Notes: a model not told the origin generated them from the letters alone. Counted from the first letter of the stretch, positions 1 through 7,528 are shown. The stretch: 20,730 nt of DNA from Rikenellaceae bacterium (GCA_020859745.1 JAJBVQ010000013.1:1-20730), one strand, 5' to 3'. Numbers and translations are program-made.

Positions 1-141
1 TGGCCGCCGTTCACCGCACCCCAAAAGCTAAGGCTGTGATAGATTTAGGATGCGCCAGCATCCTCGAAAGTTCTTTGCGGAGCTTTCTTTTAAGAAAGCG
101 ACAGTGCGGTGCGGGTACGTACAAAATAACCGAACGGTAAA
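1..141. repeat. Intergenic hairpin repeat, partial copy E1 (runs off the window)
   Basis: Non-coding DNA in front of dnaG. Bases 31-71 are a 41 bp exact reverse complement of bases 20660-20700 in copy E6, including the small palindrome GGATGC-TGGC-GCATCC. Bases 82-99 form a perfect 8 bp hairpin (GCTTTCTT, TT, AAGAAAGC) at the place where other copies carry unrelated hairpins. The end near dnaG (about 121-141) reads, on the opposite strand, CCGTTCGGTTATTTTG, which matches the ends of copies E4 and E5. The other half of the element lies outside the window. Confidence 0.75.
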
Positions 142-148
142 AAAAGCG

Positions 149-157
149 TAACTTTGC
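149..157 (+). promoter_or_regulatory. Putative -7 promoter box of dnaG
   Basis: TAACTTTGC fits the Bacteroidota -7 consensus TAnnTTTG exactly. It lies only 7 bases before the dnaG ATG at 165, so a start site at the usual distance would leave a leader of only a few bases. No convincing -33 TTTG box is visible upstream, where the end of the repeat element lies. The box is seen; its use is inferred. Confidence 0.5.
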
Positions 158-164
158 GGTTATT

Positions 165-2201
165 ATGATCGATCGCCAGACAGTAGACCGGATATTCGCC
201 GCCGCAGACATCGTGGATGTGGTGAGCGACTTCGTGACCCTCAAGAAAAAGGGGGTCAACTACCAGGCATGCTGTCCGTTCCATAACGAAAAGACCCCCT
301 CGTTCGTCGTGTCGCCCTCCAAAGGGCTCTACAAATGCTTCGGGTGCGGCAAAGGCGGGAACGCCATCAGCTTCGTGATGGAGCACGAAGGGCTGAGCTA
401 CGTTGAAGCCCTGAAATGGGTGGCCAAGAAATACGGCATCGAAGTCAAGGAGAAAGAGCAATCGCCCGAGGAGAAGCAGCGCAACGACGACCGCGAGAGT
501 ATGATGGTCGTCACCTCGTGGGCCAACCAGTATTTTGTCGATCAGCTCAAAACCCCGGAAGGGGAGAACGTCGGAGTGGGCTACTTCCGGGAGCGCGGCT
601 TCACCGACGCCACCATCGCCAAATTCCAGCTCGGCTACTGCCCGTCCAAGGGCGATGCCATGACCCAGACCGCGCTGGCCGAAGGGTACCAGGAGCCGTT
701 CCTGGTGGGCACGGGACTGACCATCAAACGGGAGGCGGCTAACGGGGGGGGATACTATGACCGGTTCTGCGGCCGCGTGATGTTCCCGGTACACTCGTTG
801 TCCGGACGGGTCATTGCGTTCGGGGGACGTACCCTGCGCACCGACAAGAAGGTCGCCAAGTACCTCAACTCGCCCGAAAGCGAGATCTACCACAAGAGCA
901 ACACCCTCTACGGTATCTACTTCGCCAAGAAGGCTATCACCCAATTCAACCGCTGTATACTGGTCGAGGGCTACACCGACGTGCTCCAGATGCACCAGTC
1001 GGGAGTCGAGAACGTAGTCGCCTCGTCGGGGACGTCGCTGACCACGGAGCAGATCAAGCTCATCAAGCGGTTTACCAAGAACGTGACGGTCATCTATGAC
1101 GGCGATGCGGCGGGGATCAAGGCTTCGATGCGCGGGATTGACATGATCCTGCGGGAGGGGCTGACGGTGCGGTGCATCCTGTTGCCGGACGGCGAGGATC
1201 CCGACTCGTTCGCGCGGTCGCACAACGCCACCGAATTGCAGGCCTATATCGAGGAACACGAAGAGGACTTCATCTCGTTCAAGACCCGGATTTTGCTGGG
1301 CGACGCGGCAAACGACCCGATCAAGCGGGCGGAGGTGATAACGAGCGTCGTGGAGTCTATCGCCACGATCCCGGAGGCGATCACGCGGTCGGTCTTTATC
1401 CGGGAGTGCGCCCGGAAGCTCGAGATCGACGAGGATATCCTGATCCGCGAGGTGGCCAAAAAACGGGTGACGATGGTGGACGGGCAGGCGGGGCGCGAGG
1501 TGGCGGAGAATGCCCGGCGCAAGGAGCAATTCTTGCAACGGCACCAGGGCGATCCTTCCTCTGCGCCGGGCTTTTCGCCGGATGCGCCGGTCACGGAACC
1601 TGCGGCGCCGATCGACCTGGCCCCGAAGCTGAGTTACGCGGAACAAGGACTGAACCGGGAACTGGATCGACTGGAGCGCGAACTGGTGGGCTACCTGCTC
1701 AAGTACGGCGGCGAGAATTTCGATTTCGAAATGTCGCCGACGGAGATCGTGTCGCTGAGCGTGGCGGAGACGATCATCGGCGACCTGGAGATGGACCGCA
1801 TAGAGATGCACAATCCGCTCTGCCGGCAGATTTACGAAGAGTATGTCAGGGAATTCCGGGAACACGGGGCGCCGGCGGCGAACCATTTTATCAACCATCC
1901 TTCGCCGGAAGTAGCTTCGCTGGCGGTGGACTTGCTGACGGAGGAGGAGACGTACGCGCCGAGCCGGATGTGGCAGCGGTACGAGATCCGGGTATCGACG
2001 GAGCGGGAACGGCTGGGCGAGGCCATCCCGAAGGCGATCACGATCTATAAGTCGAAGGTGGTCAGCTCGATTATCGCGTCCCTGCAAAAGGAACTGCTGG
2101 GTATCAGCACGATGGAGGAGGCGCAGGAGATCATGCAGCGGCTGGGCTCGCTGAACGACCTGCGCAAAGATATCTACGAAAAATACCTCCGTACGGTATA
2201 G
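165..2201 (+). CDS. dnaG: DNA primase DnaG
   Basis: Synthesises RNA primers for chromosome replication, working with the replicative helicase DnaB at the fork. The 678-residue product has the three-part primase layout. An N-terminal CHC2 zinc ribbon has ligands C37, H40, C58 and C61. The catalytic core follows, with a TOPRIM domain carrying the EGYTD motif at E268 and the DGD metal-binding motif at 312-314. A less conserved C-terminal part (about 430-678) should contact the helicase and begins with a low-complexity Pro/Ala linker. The ATG at 165 gives the expected N-terminus (MIDRQTVDRIFAAADIVDVV). The gene stands alone between two copies of an intergenic repeat, with a -7 box very close to its start. 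Length and motifs are normal, so identification is secure. Confidence 0.98.
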   Translation: MIDRQTVDRIFAAADIVDVVSDFVTLKKKGVNYQACCPFHNEKTPSFVVSPSKGLYKCFGCGKGGNAISFVMEHEGLSYVEALKWVAKKYGIEVKEKEQSPEEKQRNDDRESMMVVTSWANQYFVDQLKTPEGENVGVGYFRERGFTDATIAKFQLGYCPSKGDAMTQTALAEGYQEPFLVGTGLTIKREAANGGGYYDRFCGRVMFPVHSLSGRVIAFGGRTLRTDKKVAKYLNSPESEIYHKSNTLYGIYFAKKAITQFNRCILVEGYTDVLQMHQSGVENVVASSGTSLTTEQIKLIKRFTKNVTVIYDGDAAGIKASMRGIDMILREGLTVRCILLPDGEDPDSFARSHNATELQAYIEEHEEDFISFKTRILLGDAANDPIKRAEVITSVVESIATIPEAITRSVFIRECARKLEIDEDILIREVAKKRVTMVDGQAGREVAENARRKEQFLQRHQGDPSSAPGFSPDAPVTEPAAPIDLAPKLSYAEQGLNRELDRLERELVGYLLKYGGENFDFEMSPTEIVSLSVAETIIGDLEMDRIEMHNPLCRQIYEEYVREFREHGAPAANHFINHPSPEVASLAVDLLTEEETYAPSRMWQRYEIRVSTERERLGEAIPKAITIYKSKVVSSIIASLQKELLGISTMEEAQEIMQRLGSLNDLRKDIYEKYLRTV

Positions 2202-2203
2202 CG

Positions 2204-2253
2204 ATCCTTTCTTTGTAAGCTGTTCTTCCGGCTTGAGGATATTGCCGTTTTTT
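2204..2253 (+). terminator. Weak possible terminator after dnaG
   Basis: Just after the dnaG stop, ATCCT (2204-2208) can pair with AGGAT (2236-2240), with AAGC/GCTT pairing inside. A run of six T follows seven bases later (2248-2253). The stem is short and interrupted, so this is only a suggestion. Confidence 0.3.
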
Positions 2254-2261
2254 AACTTTGT
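2253..2261 (+). promoter_or_regulatory. Orphan -7 promoter-like box
   Basis: TAACTTTGT matches TAnnTTTG exactly but lies more than 330 bases before the next gene, just ahead of the repeat-derived stretch 2266-2420. It could drive a non-coding transcript or an additional long dfrA leader, or it could be chance. No -33 box is evident. Confidence 0.3.
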
Positions 2262-2265
2262 TTTA

Positions 2266-2420
2266 CCCGTTGGGCTTCCCGCCTGTGATTACCCTAAATT
2301 TCCGCGTTAGCGGACGGCCCGGAGCCACCCCGGGCGGAGGGCTGCAACCTGCGGTTTTGCCCCGCTGGCTCCGGCCCCATTCCGTCCGCCCAAAGTGAGG
2401 CTGTGATAGATTTTAGGGCT
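2266..2420. repeat. Intergenic hairpin repeat, degenerate copy E2
   Basis: This fills much of the 393 bp dnaG-dfrA gap, which has no credible gene. Bases 2266-2279 (CCCGTTGGGCTTCC) recur at 10792-10805 in copy E4. Bases 2299-2374 are an inverted near-copy of 4055-4146 (copy E3), containing the pair CCGGAGCCA / TGGCTCCGG. A further outer pair, GCGGACGG (2310-2317) and CCGTCCGC (2382-2389), makes a nested palindrome. Bases 2395-2413 carry the family core GTGAGGCTGTGATAGATTT. The remainder of the gap to 2567 shows nothing I recognise. Confidence 0.7.
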
Positions 2421-2567
2421 TCGCCTTCCTCCTCCTTGTAAGGCATAGCCCGCGAGCGGTCTCTGTTCTTGCTTCGAGCATCGGTTGTTCACAAAAAGAA
2501 CGGCTGTCTCAAACCCAATGAAAATAGGGTGTAAATAAACGATGGTTTATAACTAGCGGGGAATGTT

Positions 2568-2576
2568 TACCTTTGT
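2568..2576 (+). promoter_or_regulatory. Putative -7 promoter box of dfrA
   Basis: TACCTTTGT matches TAnnTTTG exactly and ends 18 bases before the dfrA ATG, the normal spacing for a Bacteroidota gene. No clear -33 TTTG is seen. Confidence 0.65.
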
Positions 2577-2594
2577 GAGCAGAAACCGACCGTT

Positions 2595-3098
2595 ATGACC
2601 CTCTCCATTATCGTTGCCGTAGCCGAAAACGGCGTTATCGGATGCGCCGGGCGGATGCCGTGGCACATCAGCGAAGACCTCCGGCGTTTCAAACGCATCA
2701 CCACCGGGCATCCCGTGGTGATGGGCCGCAAGACCTTCGAATCCCTCGGCTGCAAACCGCTGCCGGGACGGGCCAATATCGTCGTGAGCCGCAATCCCGG
2801 CTTTGAGGTTCCGGAGGGCGTTGAGCTCGTCCCGTCGCTCGAAGAGGTGATCCGGCGGTTCGGCGATGCCGCCGAAGAGGTGTTCGTTATCGGTGGAGGG
2901 GAGATCTACCGGCAGGCCATGCCGATGGCCGACAAACTGTACCTTACCCGCATCCTTGCCGAGCCGGAAGGGGACACCTATTTTCCGGAGATCAAGCCGG
3001 GGGAGTGGCGCATGGTCTGGTGCGAGGCGCACCCCGCCTCTGCGGAGGGAGACATTCCCGCATTCGAGTTCACGGACTACATACGGGTCAAGCGGTAA
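2595..3098 (+). CDS. dfrA: Dihydrofolate reductase
   Basis: Reduces dihydrofolate to tetrahydrofolate with NADPH, feeding thymidylate, purine and methionine synthesis in the cytosol. The 167-residue length is typical of chromosomal DHFRs. Visible motifs are the start strand SIIVAVAENGVIG, the substrate loop MPWH (21-24), the catalytic acid E27, the NADPH-binding GRKTFES (44-50), SRN (65-67), the glycine-rich IGGGEIY (99-105), and DTYFPE near 128-132. The ATG at 2595 follows a good promoter box. The gene lies 3 bases before the next membrane-protein gene, so the two are probably co-transcribed. Thymidylate synthase, a frequent neighbour of this gene, is not in the window. No sign of transfer or of a trimethoprim-resistance cassette. 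Confidence 0.97.
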   Translation: MTLSIIVAVAENGVIGCAGRMPWHISEDLRRFKRITTGHPVVMGRKTFESLGCKPLPGRANIVVSRNPGFEVPEGVELVPSLEEVIRRFGDAAEEVFVIGGGEIYRQAMPMADKLYLTRILAEPEGDTYFPEIKPGEWRMVWCEAHPASAEGDIPAFEFTDYIRVKR

Positions 3099-3101
3099 GC
3101 C

Positions 3102-4091
3102 ATGCAACAGGCATTGACATTACGCACGCGCGGGTGCGCCGTACGGGGTTTTCAGGCGGGGATTCGCACCTGGTGGTGGCTGGCTAAGATGATGCTGCCG
3201 ATCACGTTCGGCGTGGCCGTTTTGCAGTGGGCGGGAGTGATCGCCGCCGTGTCGGAATGGCTGACCCCGGCGTTTTCATATATCGGGCTGGACGGCGAAG
3301 GGGTGCTGACCTTCCTGACCGCCATTTCGGCCTCGATCTATGCAGCCATCGGCGTGATGGGGACGCTGAACCTCGACTACCGGAGCGTGACCATTATCTC
3401 CGTGATGACCCTGATCGCCCACAACCTGATCGTGGAGTCGGTGGTGCAGCGCAAGGCCGGATGCCGTTCGGCGTGGGGCATGGCGGCGCTGCGGCTGGCG
3501 ATGGCCGTGCTGACGGCTTGGATATTGAACCGGGTCTTGCCGGAGAATTATACGGGACGGCTATTGCTTGCGCACCGCGACGCCGGCGATACGGCTTTCG
3601 GGAGCATTATGTCGGGCTGGGCGCTGGCACAGGCGAAACTGCTGCCGCTGATGTTCGCGATCATCGTGAGCCTGAACGTCCTGCAACAGATCCTGCGGGA
3701 ATTCAACCTGATCGGTTGCCTGACCTCGCCGCTGGCGCCGCTGATGAAGGTTTTCGGGCTTTCGCGCGGCAGCGCGTTCCTGTGGGTCGTGCTCAATACA
3801 CTGGGACTGACCTACGGCAGCTCGGTGATGATCGGCGAAGTAGAGACGGGCGGTATCCCGCGCCGGGATGCGCGGCTGCTGAACGCCCACGCGGCGATGA
3901 ACCATTCGCTGCTGGAAGATACCCTGCTCTATTGCGCGCTGGGGGTGGGACTTTTCTGGCTCTTGGTGCCGCGCATCGTGATGGCGATGGCGGTGGTGTG
4001 GACCATGAGGCTGGGAATTATTTGGAAAGAGCGAAAAAACAATCGGCGCGTTATCCGGCCCGGAGCCAGCGGGGGCAAAACCGGAGCATAG
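3102..4091 (+). CDS. Nucleoside-recognition (Gate) domain membrane protein
   Basis: A 329-residue integral membrane protein with about seven hydrophobic segments, near residues 28-50, 65-87, 95-113, 125-145, 178-197, 222-245 and 270-300. Its two-part layout resembles proteins built from Gate/nucleoside-recognition domains, the group that includes spore maturation proteins SpmA/SpmB and parts of nucleoside transporters. What it transports, if anything, is unknown. The ATG at 3102 starts 3 bases after the dfrA stop, suggesting translational coupling. The C-terminal tail (roughly residues 318-329, rich in Gly, Pro and Arg) and the TAG stop are encoded inside a copy of the intergenic repeat (4055-4146). 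The original C-terminus may therefore have been replaced. Family assignment is from hydrophobicity and general resemblance only. Confidence 0.7.
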   Translation: MQQALTLRTRGCAVRGFQAGIRTWWWLAKMMLPITFGVAVLQWAGVIAAVSEWLTPAFSYIGLDGEGVLTFLTAISASIYAAIGVMGTLNLDYRSVTIISVMTLIAHNLIVESVVQRKAGCRSAWGMAALRLAMAVLTAWILNRVLPENYTGRLLLAHRDAGDTAFGSIMSGWALAQAKLLPLMFAIIVSLNVLQQILREFNLIGCLTSPLAPLMKVFGLSRGSAFLWVVLNTLGLTYGSSVMIGEVETGGIPRRDARLLNAHAAMNHSLLEDTLLYCALGVGLFWLLVPRIVMAMAVVWTMRLGIIWKERKNNRRVIRPGASGGKTGA

Positions 4092-4146
4092 CGCAGGTTG
4101 CAGCCCTCCGCCGGGGGTGGCTCCGGGCTGGCCGCTCACGCGGAAA
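4055..4146. repeat. Intergenic hairpin repeat, partial copy E3
   Basis: Perfect 11 bp arms GCCCGGAGCCA (4058-4068) and TGGCTCCGGGC (4118-4128) enclose a 49-base loop. The whole stretch is a near reverse complement of 2299-2374. It overlaps the last 37 bases of the membrane-protein gene, including its TAG at 4089-4091, and ends 24 bases before the prfB start. The long family core seen in other copies is absent here. Confidence 0.7.
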
Positions 4147-4170
4147 CTAAAAAACACAAACCAAATCGAT

Positions 4171-5260
4171 ATGATTACGACAGAACAGATTAAAGAGCTT
4201 GTAAGGCGCCAGGATGCGCTGAGGAGGCATCTTTGACTTGGACGGGAAACGCGAAGAACTGAAAAACGAAGAGGCGCTGACCCTGGTGCCGGACTTCTGG
4301 GACGACGCCGAAAAGGCGCAGGCGCAACTGAAGAAAGTAGCGGCCATCAAGTCATGGGTCGTGGACTACGACGCCATCGCCACGGCTATGGACGAGCTGA
4401 ACCTCGTGCCGGAGTTCATCAAAGAGGGGGCGGCGGCCGAAGAAGACCTCGATGCCGCCTATGACAAAGCCCTGCAACTGATCGAGGCGCTGGAGATGCG
4501 GAATATGCTCCGCAGCGAGGAGGACAAGATGGGGGCCATCATGGAGATCAACTCCGGCGCGGGGGGAACCGAGGCGCTGGACTGGGCTTCGATGCTGCTG
4601 CGCATGTACACCCGCTGGGGTGAGCGCAACGGCTACACGGTCAAGGCCTTGGACATCCAGGACGGGGACGAGGTGGGAGTCAAGTCGGCCATGATCGAGT
4701 TCGTGGGCGACTACGCCTACGGTTACCTCAAGAGCGAGAACGGCGTGCACCGCATGGTGCGGCTCTCGCCGTTCAACGCTAACAACAAACGGCAGACCAC
4801 CTTCGCGAGCGTCTTCGTGTCACCGGCCGTGGACGACACCATCGAGATCGTCGTCAACCCGGGGGACATCAAATGGGATACCTACCGGAGCAGCGGGGCC
4901 GGGGGGCAGAATGTCACCAAGGTGGAGACGGGGGTGCGGCTCTACCACATCCCGACCGGGATCGTGATCGAGAACACGGAGACGCGTTCCCAGATCATGA
5001 ACAAGGAGAACGCGCTGCGCATCCTGCGGTCGAAGCTCTACCAGATCGAGATGGAGAAACGGCTGGCGGCGCAGGCGGAGCTGGAGGGCCAGAAGAAGAA
5101 GATCGAGTGGGGTTCGCAGATCCGCAGTTACGTGTTCGACGACCGGCGGGTGAAAGACCACCGGACGAACTTCCAGACTTCGGACGTGGACGGGGTGATG
5201 GACGGCGAGATCGACGACTTCATCAAGGCATACCTGATGGAGTTCGGCGGCGAGGCGTAA
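4171..5260 (+). CDS. prfB: Peptide chain release factor 2, +1 frameshifted
   Basis: Recognises UGA and UAA stop codons and triggers release of the finished chain on the ribosome. The gene must be read as 4171-4233 joined to 4235-5260, giving 362 residues, close to the family's usual 365. The zero frame from the ATG at 4171 runs 21 codons to CTT and meets TGA at 4234-4236; skipping one T continues with Asp-Leu-Asp-Gly-Lys. In the full protein the stop-codon-reading tripeptide SPF lies near 199-201. The catalytic GGQ lies near 244-246, inside the conserved SSGAGGQNV. The frameshift is the known autoregulatory device: low RF2 makes ribosomes pause at UGA and shift. Translation starting only at the downstream TTG (4238) would lack the N-terminal helices and is not preferred. 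A strong terminator follows. Confidence 0.96.
4222..4237 (+). promoter_or_regulatory. prfB programmed +1 frameshift site
   Basis: AGGAGG at 4222-4227, three bases, then CTT TGA C at 4231-4237. This is the textbook RF2 frameshift arrangement: Shine-Dalgarno-like stimulator, CUU slippery codon, and UGA followed by C, a weak termination context. It is the only AGGAGG I noticed in a position where it clearly matters; gene starts here otherwise lack Shine-Dalgarno sequences. Confidence 0.95.
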
Positions 5261-5281
5261 CGGCATTTTCCGCATAGATGA

Positions 5282-5323
5282 ACGGAGGGGCGCAAGGAAA
5301 TACCTTGCGCCCCTCCCGTTTTT
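5282..5323 (+). terminator. Strong terminator of prfB
   Basis: A 14 bp perfect stem, GGAGGGGCGCAAGG (5284-5297) with CCTTGCGCCCCTCC (5303-5316), closes a 5-base loop and extends further past one bulged C. TTTTT follows at 5319-5323. It lies between the convergent prfB and HAD genes. The T-run suits the plus strand; use by the minus-strand gene is less likely. Confidence 0.9.
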
Positions 5324-5335
5324 GCACGGCTGCCG

Positions 5336-6157
5336 CTATAATTCCAGCTTTTTGAGCCGGTCGTCCGCCGCCACCTTGTCGATGATCGCCTTGACCACCT
5401 CGTCCATGCGGCTCCCCGGCGAATAGTCCGCCGGCGCCACGAAATTGACCCGGTGCTCCTCGACCAGCTGCCGCAGCGAGTGGCCCACCTCCCGGTCGAC
5501 CGGGTTGTAGACGGCGATCGAATGGCCCTGTTTCTCCTTGACCAGCCGCATGCACGGGATGTCCGTCGTCCCGTCCCCGATGTAGATCATATGGGTAAAG
5601 GGCACCGGCCGCTGCTCCTCCGGCTGGTAGCGGTTCACCGCCTTGGAGTCGTAGACGCTGTCGATCCCCTTGCTGATCTTGAAGATGAACTGCGTCTTGT
5701 TGGTATAGTTGACCGCCACCCCCGGCCAGTAGGCCACCCCGTCCACCGAGTAGAGGAACGAACTGGCGAATATCTTGCGGAAATGACGGGCAATGGAGGT
5801 ACCCTCGATCATCTCCCTGAGGCCCGACGAGTTGATATAGTGCTCCACCTGAATCCCCTTCGACTGGGCATAGCGGTTGATGCGCGCGAACCAGGTCTCG
5901 ACCCCTTCGAACAATTCGATTTTCCGCCCCGACTCCGCAAAGGCGTCCCGCCGCAGGGAGACCCCGCTGACCGTGGCCTGCCGGATCATCTCGTTCATAT
6001 AGGTCAGGATCGGGTCGGCGTCGTTCTCCTCGGCCATCCGGTTGCAGTTGTCCCAGAACTCCCGGTTCCCCTTGCCGATGGCGGGGATGAAGTCGTATTC
6101 CTGCATATTCCCCGGCGACAGCGTGCCGTCGAAGTCGTAAATCAGTGCGAGTACCAT
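5336..6157 (-). CDS. HAD-superfamily phosphatase
   Basis: A 273-residue cytosolic hydrolase of the haloacid dehalogenase superfamily. Motif I is DFDGTL near residues 8-13, with the nucleophile and acid/base aspartates. A conserved Ser/Gly pair (SSG) lies near the middle as a motif II candidate. Motif IV is IGDGTTDIPCM, with the metal-binding aspartates. The region between motifs I and II is large and largely helical, resembling the C1-cap class that includes phosphoserine phosphatase. The substrate cannot be told from sequence. The ATG at 6157 is chosen because DFDGTL lies directly behind it and a perfect -7 box lies 16 bases upstream; a longer reading frame back to 6391 runs into the asd terminator and is implausible. 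It lies downstream of asd in the same direction, separated by a terminator. Confidence 0.88.
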   Translation of the reverse strand: MVLALIYDFDGTLSPGNMQEYDFIPAIGKGNREFWDNCNRMAEENDADPILTYMNEMIRQATVSGVSLRRDAFAESGRKIELFEGVETWFARINRYAQSKGIQVEHYINSSGLREMIEGTSIARHFRKIFASSFLYSVDGVAYWPGVAVNYTNKTQFIFKISKGIDSVYDSKAVNRYQPEEQRPVPFTHMIYIGDGTTDIPCMRLVKEKQGHSIAVYNPVDREVGHSLRQLVEEHRVNFVAPADYSPGSRMDEVVKAIIDKVAADDRLKKLEL

Positions 6158-6172
6158 AGTCGGTGCGTTTTC

Positions 6173-6181
6173 ACAAATATA
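6173..6181 (-). promoter_or_regulatory. Putative -7 promoter box of the HAD gene
   Basis: On the minus strand, TATATTTGT matches TAnnTTTG exactly, 16 bases before the ATG. It lies between the asd terminator and the HAD start, which supports a separate transcription unit. Confidence 0.65.
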
Positions 6182-6238
6182 ACGAATTGCAGGGACTTTA
6201 TCCGTTCTTTTATTCCGACCTGCGGCGGGCAAGAATGC

Positions 6239-6273
6239 AAAAAGCCGTTCCCCACCCGAAGGCGAAGAACGGC
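6239..6273 (-). terminator. Terminator of asd
   Basis: On the minus strand, GCCGTTC (6273-6267) pairs with GAACGGC (6250-6244) around a 16-base loop, and five T follow directly (6243-6239). It begins 25 bases past the asd stop. Confidence 0.8.
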
Positions 6274-6297
6274 CCATGATACAGCCTCGAAGCGGAA

Positions 6298-7296
6298 CTA
6301 TGCCTGGATAAAGCCCTTGTCCAGCAGGTACTGCGCGATCTGCACGGCATTGGTCGCCGCCCCCTTGCGCAGGTTGTCGGCCACCACCCACATGTTCATT
6401 GCTTTGGGATTCGAAATATCCTTGCGCAGGCGACCCACGAACACCTCGTCGTGGTGCTGCGCCGTAACGGCCATCGGGTACTCCGAGCGTTCCGGGCAGT
6501 CCACCACTTTGATCCCCGGCGTACGTTCCAGCAAGCTGCGCACGTCACCCATCGTGAACTCCTTGACCGTCTCCACGTTAATGGACTCGGAGTGTCCCCC
6601 CACCACCGGCACACGGATAGCCGTGGGAGATACCAGAATAGAGTCGTCGCCGAAAATCTTGTGGGTCTCGTTGACCAGCTTCATCTCCTCCTTGGTGTAT
6701 CCGTTGTCGGTGAAAGAGTCGCACTGCGGGATGCAGTTGCGGTCGATCACATGCGGGTAGATCATCGGGCCGTCCATTACGCCGTTGCGCTCGTTCTCCA
6801 TCTGGGTCACGGCGCGCATCCCCGTGCCGGTGATCGCCTGGTAGGTCGACACCACGATGCGGCGGATGCCGTAGGTGCGGTAGATCGGAGCCAGGGCCAC
6901 CAGCATCTGGATGGTCGAACAGTTGGGGTTGGCGATAATGCGGTCGTCTTTAGTCAGCACGTCGGCGTTGATCTCCGGGATGACGAGCTTCTTGGTCGGG
7001 TCCATGCGCCACGCCGAGCTGTTGTCCACCACATAGCAACCCGCCTCGGCGAATTTAGGCGCCCAGTCGAGCGAGGTCTGCCCCCCGGCCGAGAAGATGG
7101 CCAGTTCGGGTTTCATATCCAGTCCCGCCTGCGGGGTCACCACAGTCCACTCCCTGCCCTGGAAAGAGACTTTTTTGCCTGCGGAGCGCTCCGAGGCGAT
7201 GGGGATCAGTTCCGTTACGGGGAAATTGCGCTCGGCGAGCACCGTCAACATGCGGCCGCCGACAAGCCCTGTCGCGCCGAATACTGCTACTTTCAT
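6298..7296 (-). CDS. asd: Aspartate-semialdehyde dehydrogenase
   Basis: Reduces aspartyl phosphate to aspartate semialdehyde with NADPH, the branch-point step toward lysine/diaminopimelate, threonine and methionine. The 332-residue protein has the N-terminal nucleotide-binding GATGLVG (7-13) and the substrate loop NPNCST with catalytic Cys126. It also has the catalytic His235 in VGGHSESINVE and the usual C-terminal helix WVVADNLRKGAATNAVQIA. Length and motifs are normal. The ATG at 7296 is the natural start. It has its own -7 box about 49 bases upstream and a terminator directly after. It is divergent from proC across a 257 bp gap. Confidence 0.97.
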   Translation of the reverse strand: MKVAVFGATGLVGGRMLTVLAERNFPVTELIPIASERSAGKKVSFQGREWTVVTPQAGLDMKPELAIFSAGGQTSLDWAPKFAEAGCYVVDNSSAWRMDPTKKLVIPEINADVLTKDDRIIANPNCSTIQMLVALAPIYRTYGIRRIVVSTYQAITGTGMRAVTQMENERNGVMDGPMIYPHVIDRNCIPQCDSFTDNGYTKEEMKLVNETHKIFGDDSILVSPTAIRVPVVGGHSESINVETVKEFTMGDVRSLLERTPGIKVVDCPERSEYPMAVTAQHHDEVFVGRLRKDISNPKAMNMWVVADNLRKGAATNAVQIAQYLLDKGFIQA

Positions 7297-7344
7297 ATCT
7301 GTCGTTTGTCGTTCTGGTTATACGTTCCGGATTGTTTAGGAACT

Positions 7345-7353
7345 GCAAATGTA
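7345..7353 (-). promoter_or_regulatory. Putative -7 promoter box of asd
   Basis: On the minus strand, TACATTTGC is an exact TAnnTTTG match, 48 bases before the asd ATG. It shares the divergent asd-proC gap with the plus-strand box at 7520. Confidence 0.65.
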
Positions 7354-7519
7354 CGCTTTTTCGGGCCGCTTTGTATAAGCGACCTCCTTTTTGTGGGATT
7401 CTTAACAAATTTCCGGTAACCCGAACAAATGCGGGCCGGTTTTATGCCGCGCGGAAGAAGACAAAGCTTTTCGGCGGGCGGACGGAAAATAAACCCTGCG
7501 AATATCGGGCGCAAAAAAT

Positions 7520-7528
7520 TATCTTTGT
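7520..7528 (+). promoter_or_regulatory. Putative -7 promoter box of proC
   Basis: TATCTTTGT is an exact TAnnTTTG match ending 25 bases before the proC ATG. It probably serves proC, gmd and perhaps the peptidase gene as one transcript. Confidence 0.65.

Noticed and set aside
90..2087. Long open frame of 665 codons on the minus strand under dnaG
   Set aside because: It is the antisense shadow of dnaG in GC-rich DNA, with Arg/Leu/His-rich composition and no motif; dnaG has all primase motifs.
2307..2492. Short minus-strand frame of 61 codons in the dnaG-dfrA gap
   Set aside because: Made of repeat sequence; similar peptide fragments arise from the other copies simply because the DNA is repeated.
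4238..5260. prfB starting at the TTG at 4238
   Set aside because: It ignores the ATG at 4171, the AGGAGG and the CTT TGA C frameshift site, which together are diagnostic of RF2.
5453..7419. Two long plus-strand open frames opposite the HAD and asd genes
   Set aside because: They run antisense to two genes with clear catalytic motifs and terminate arbitrarily; no family features.
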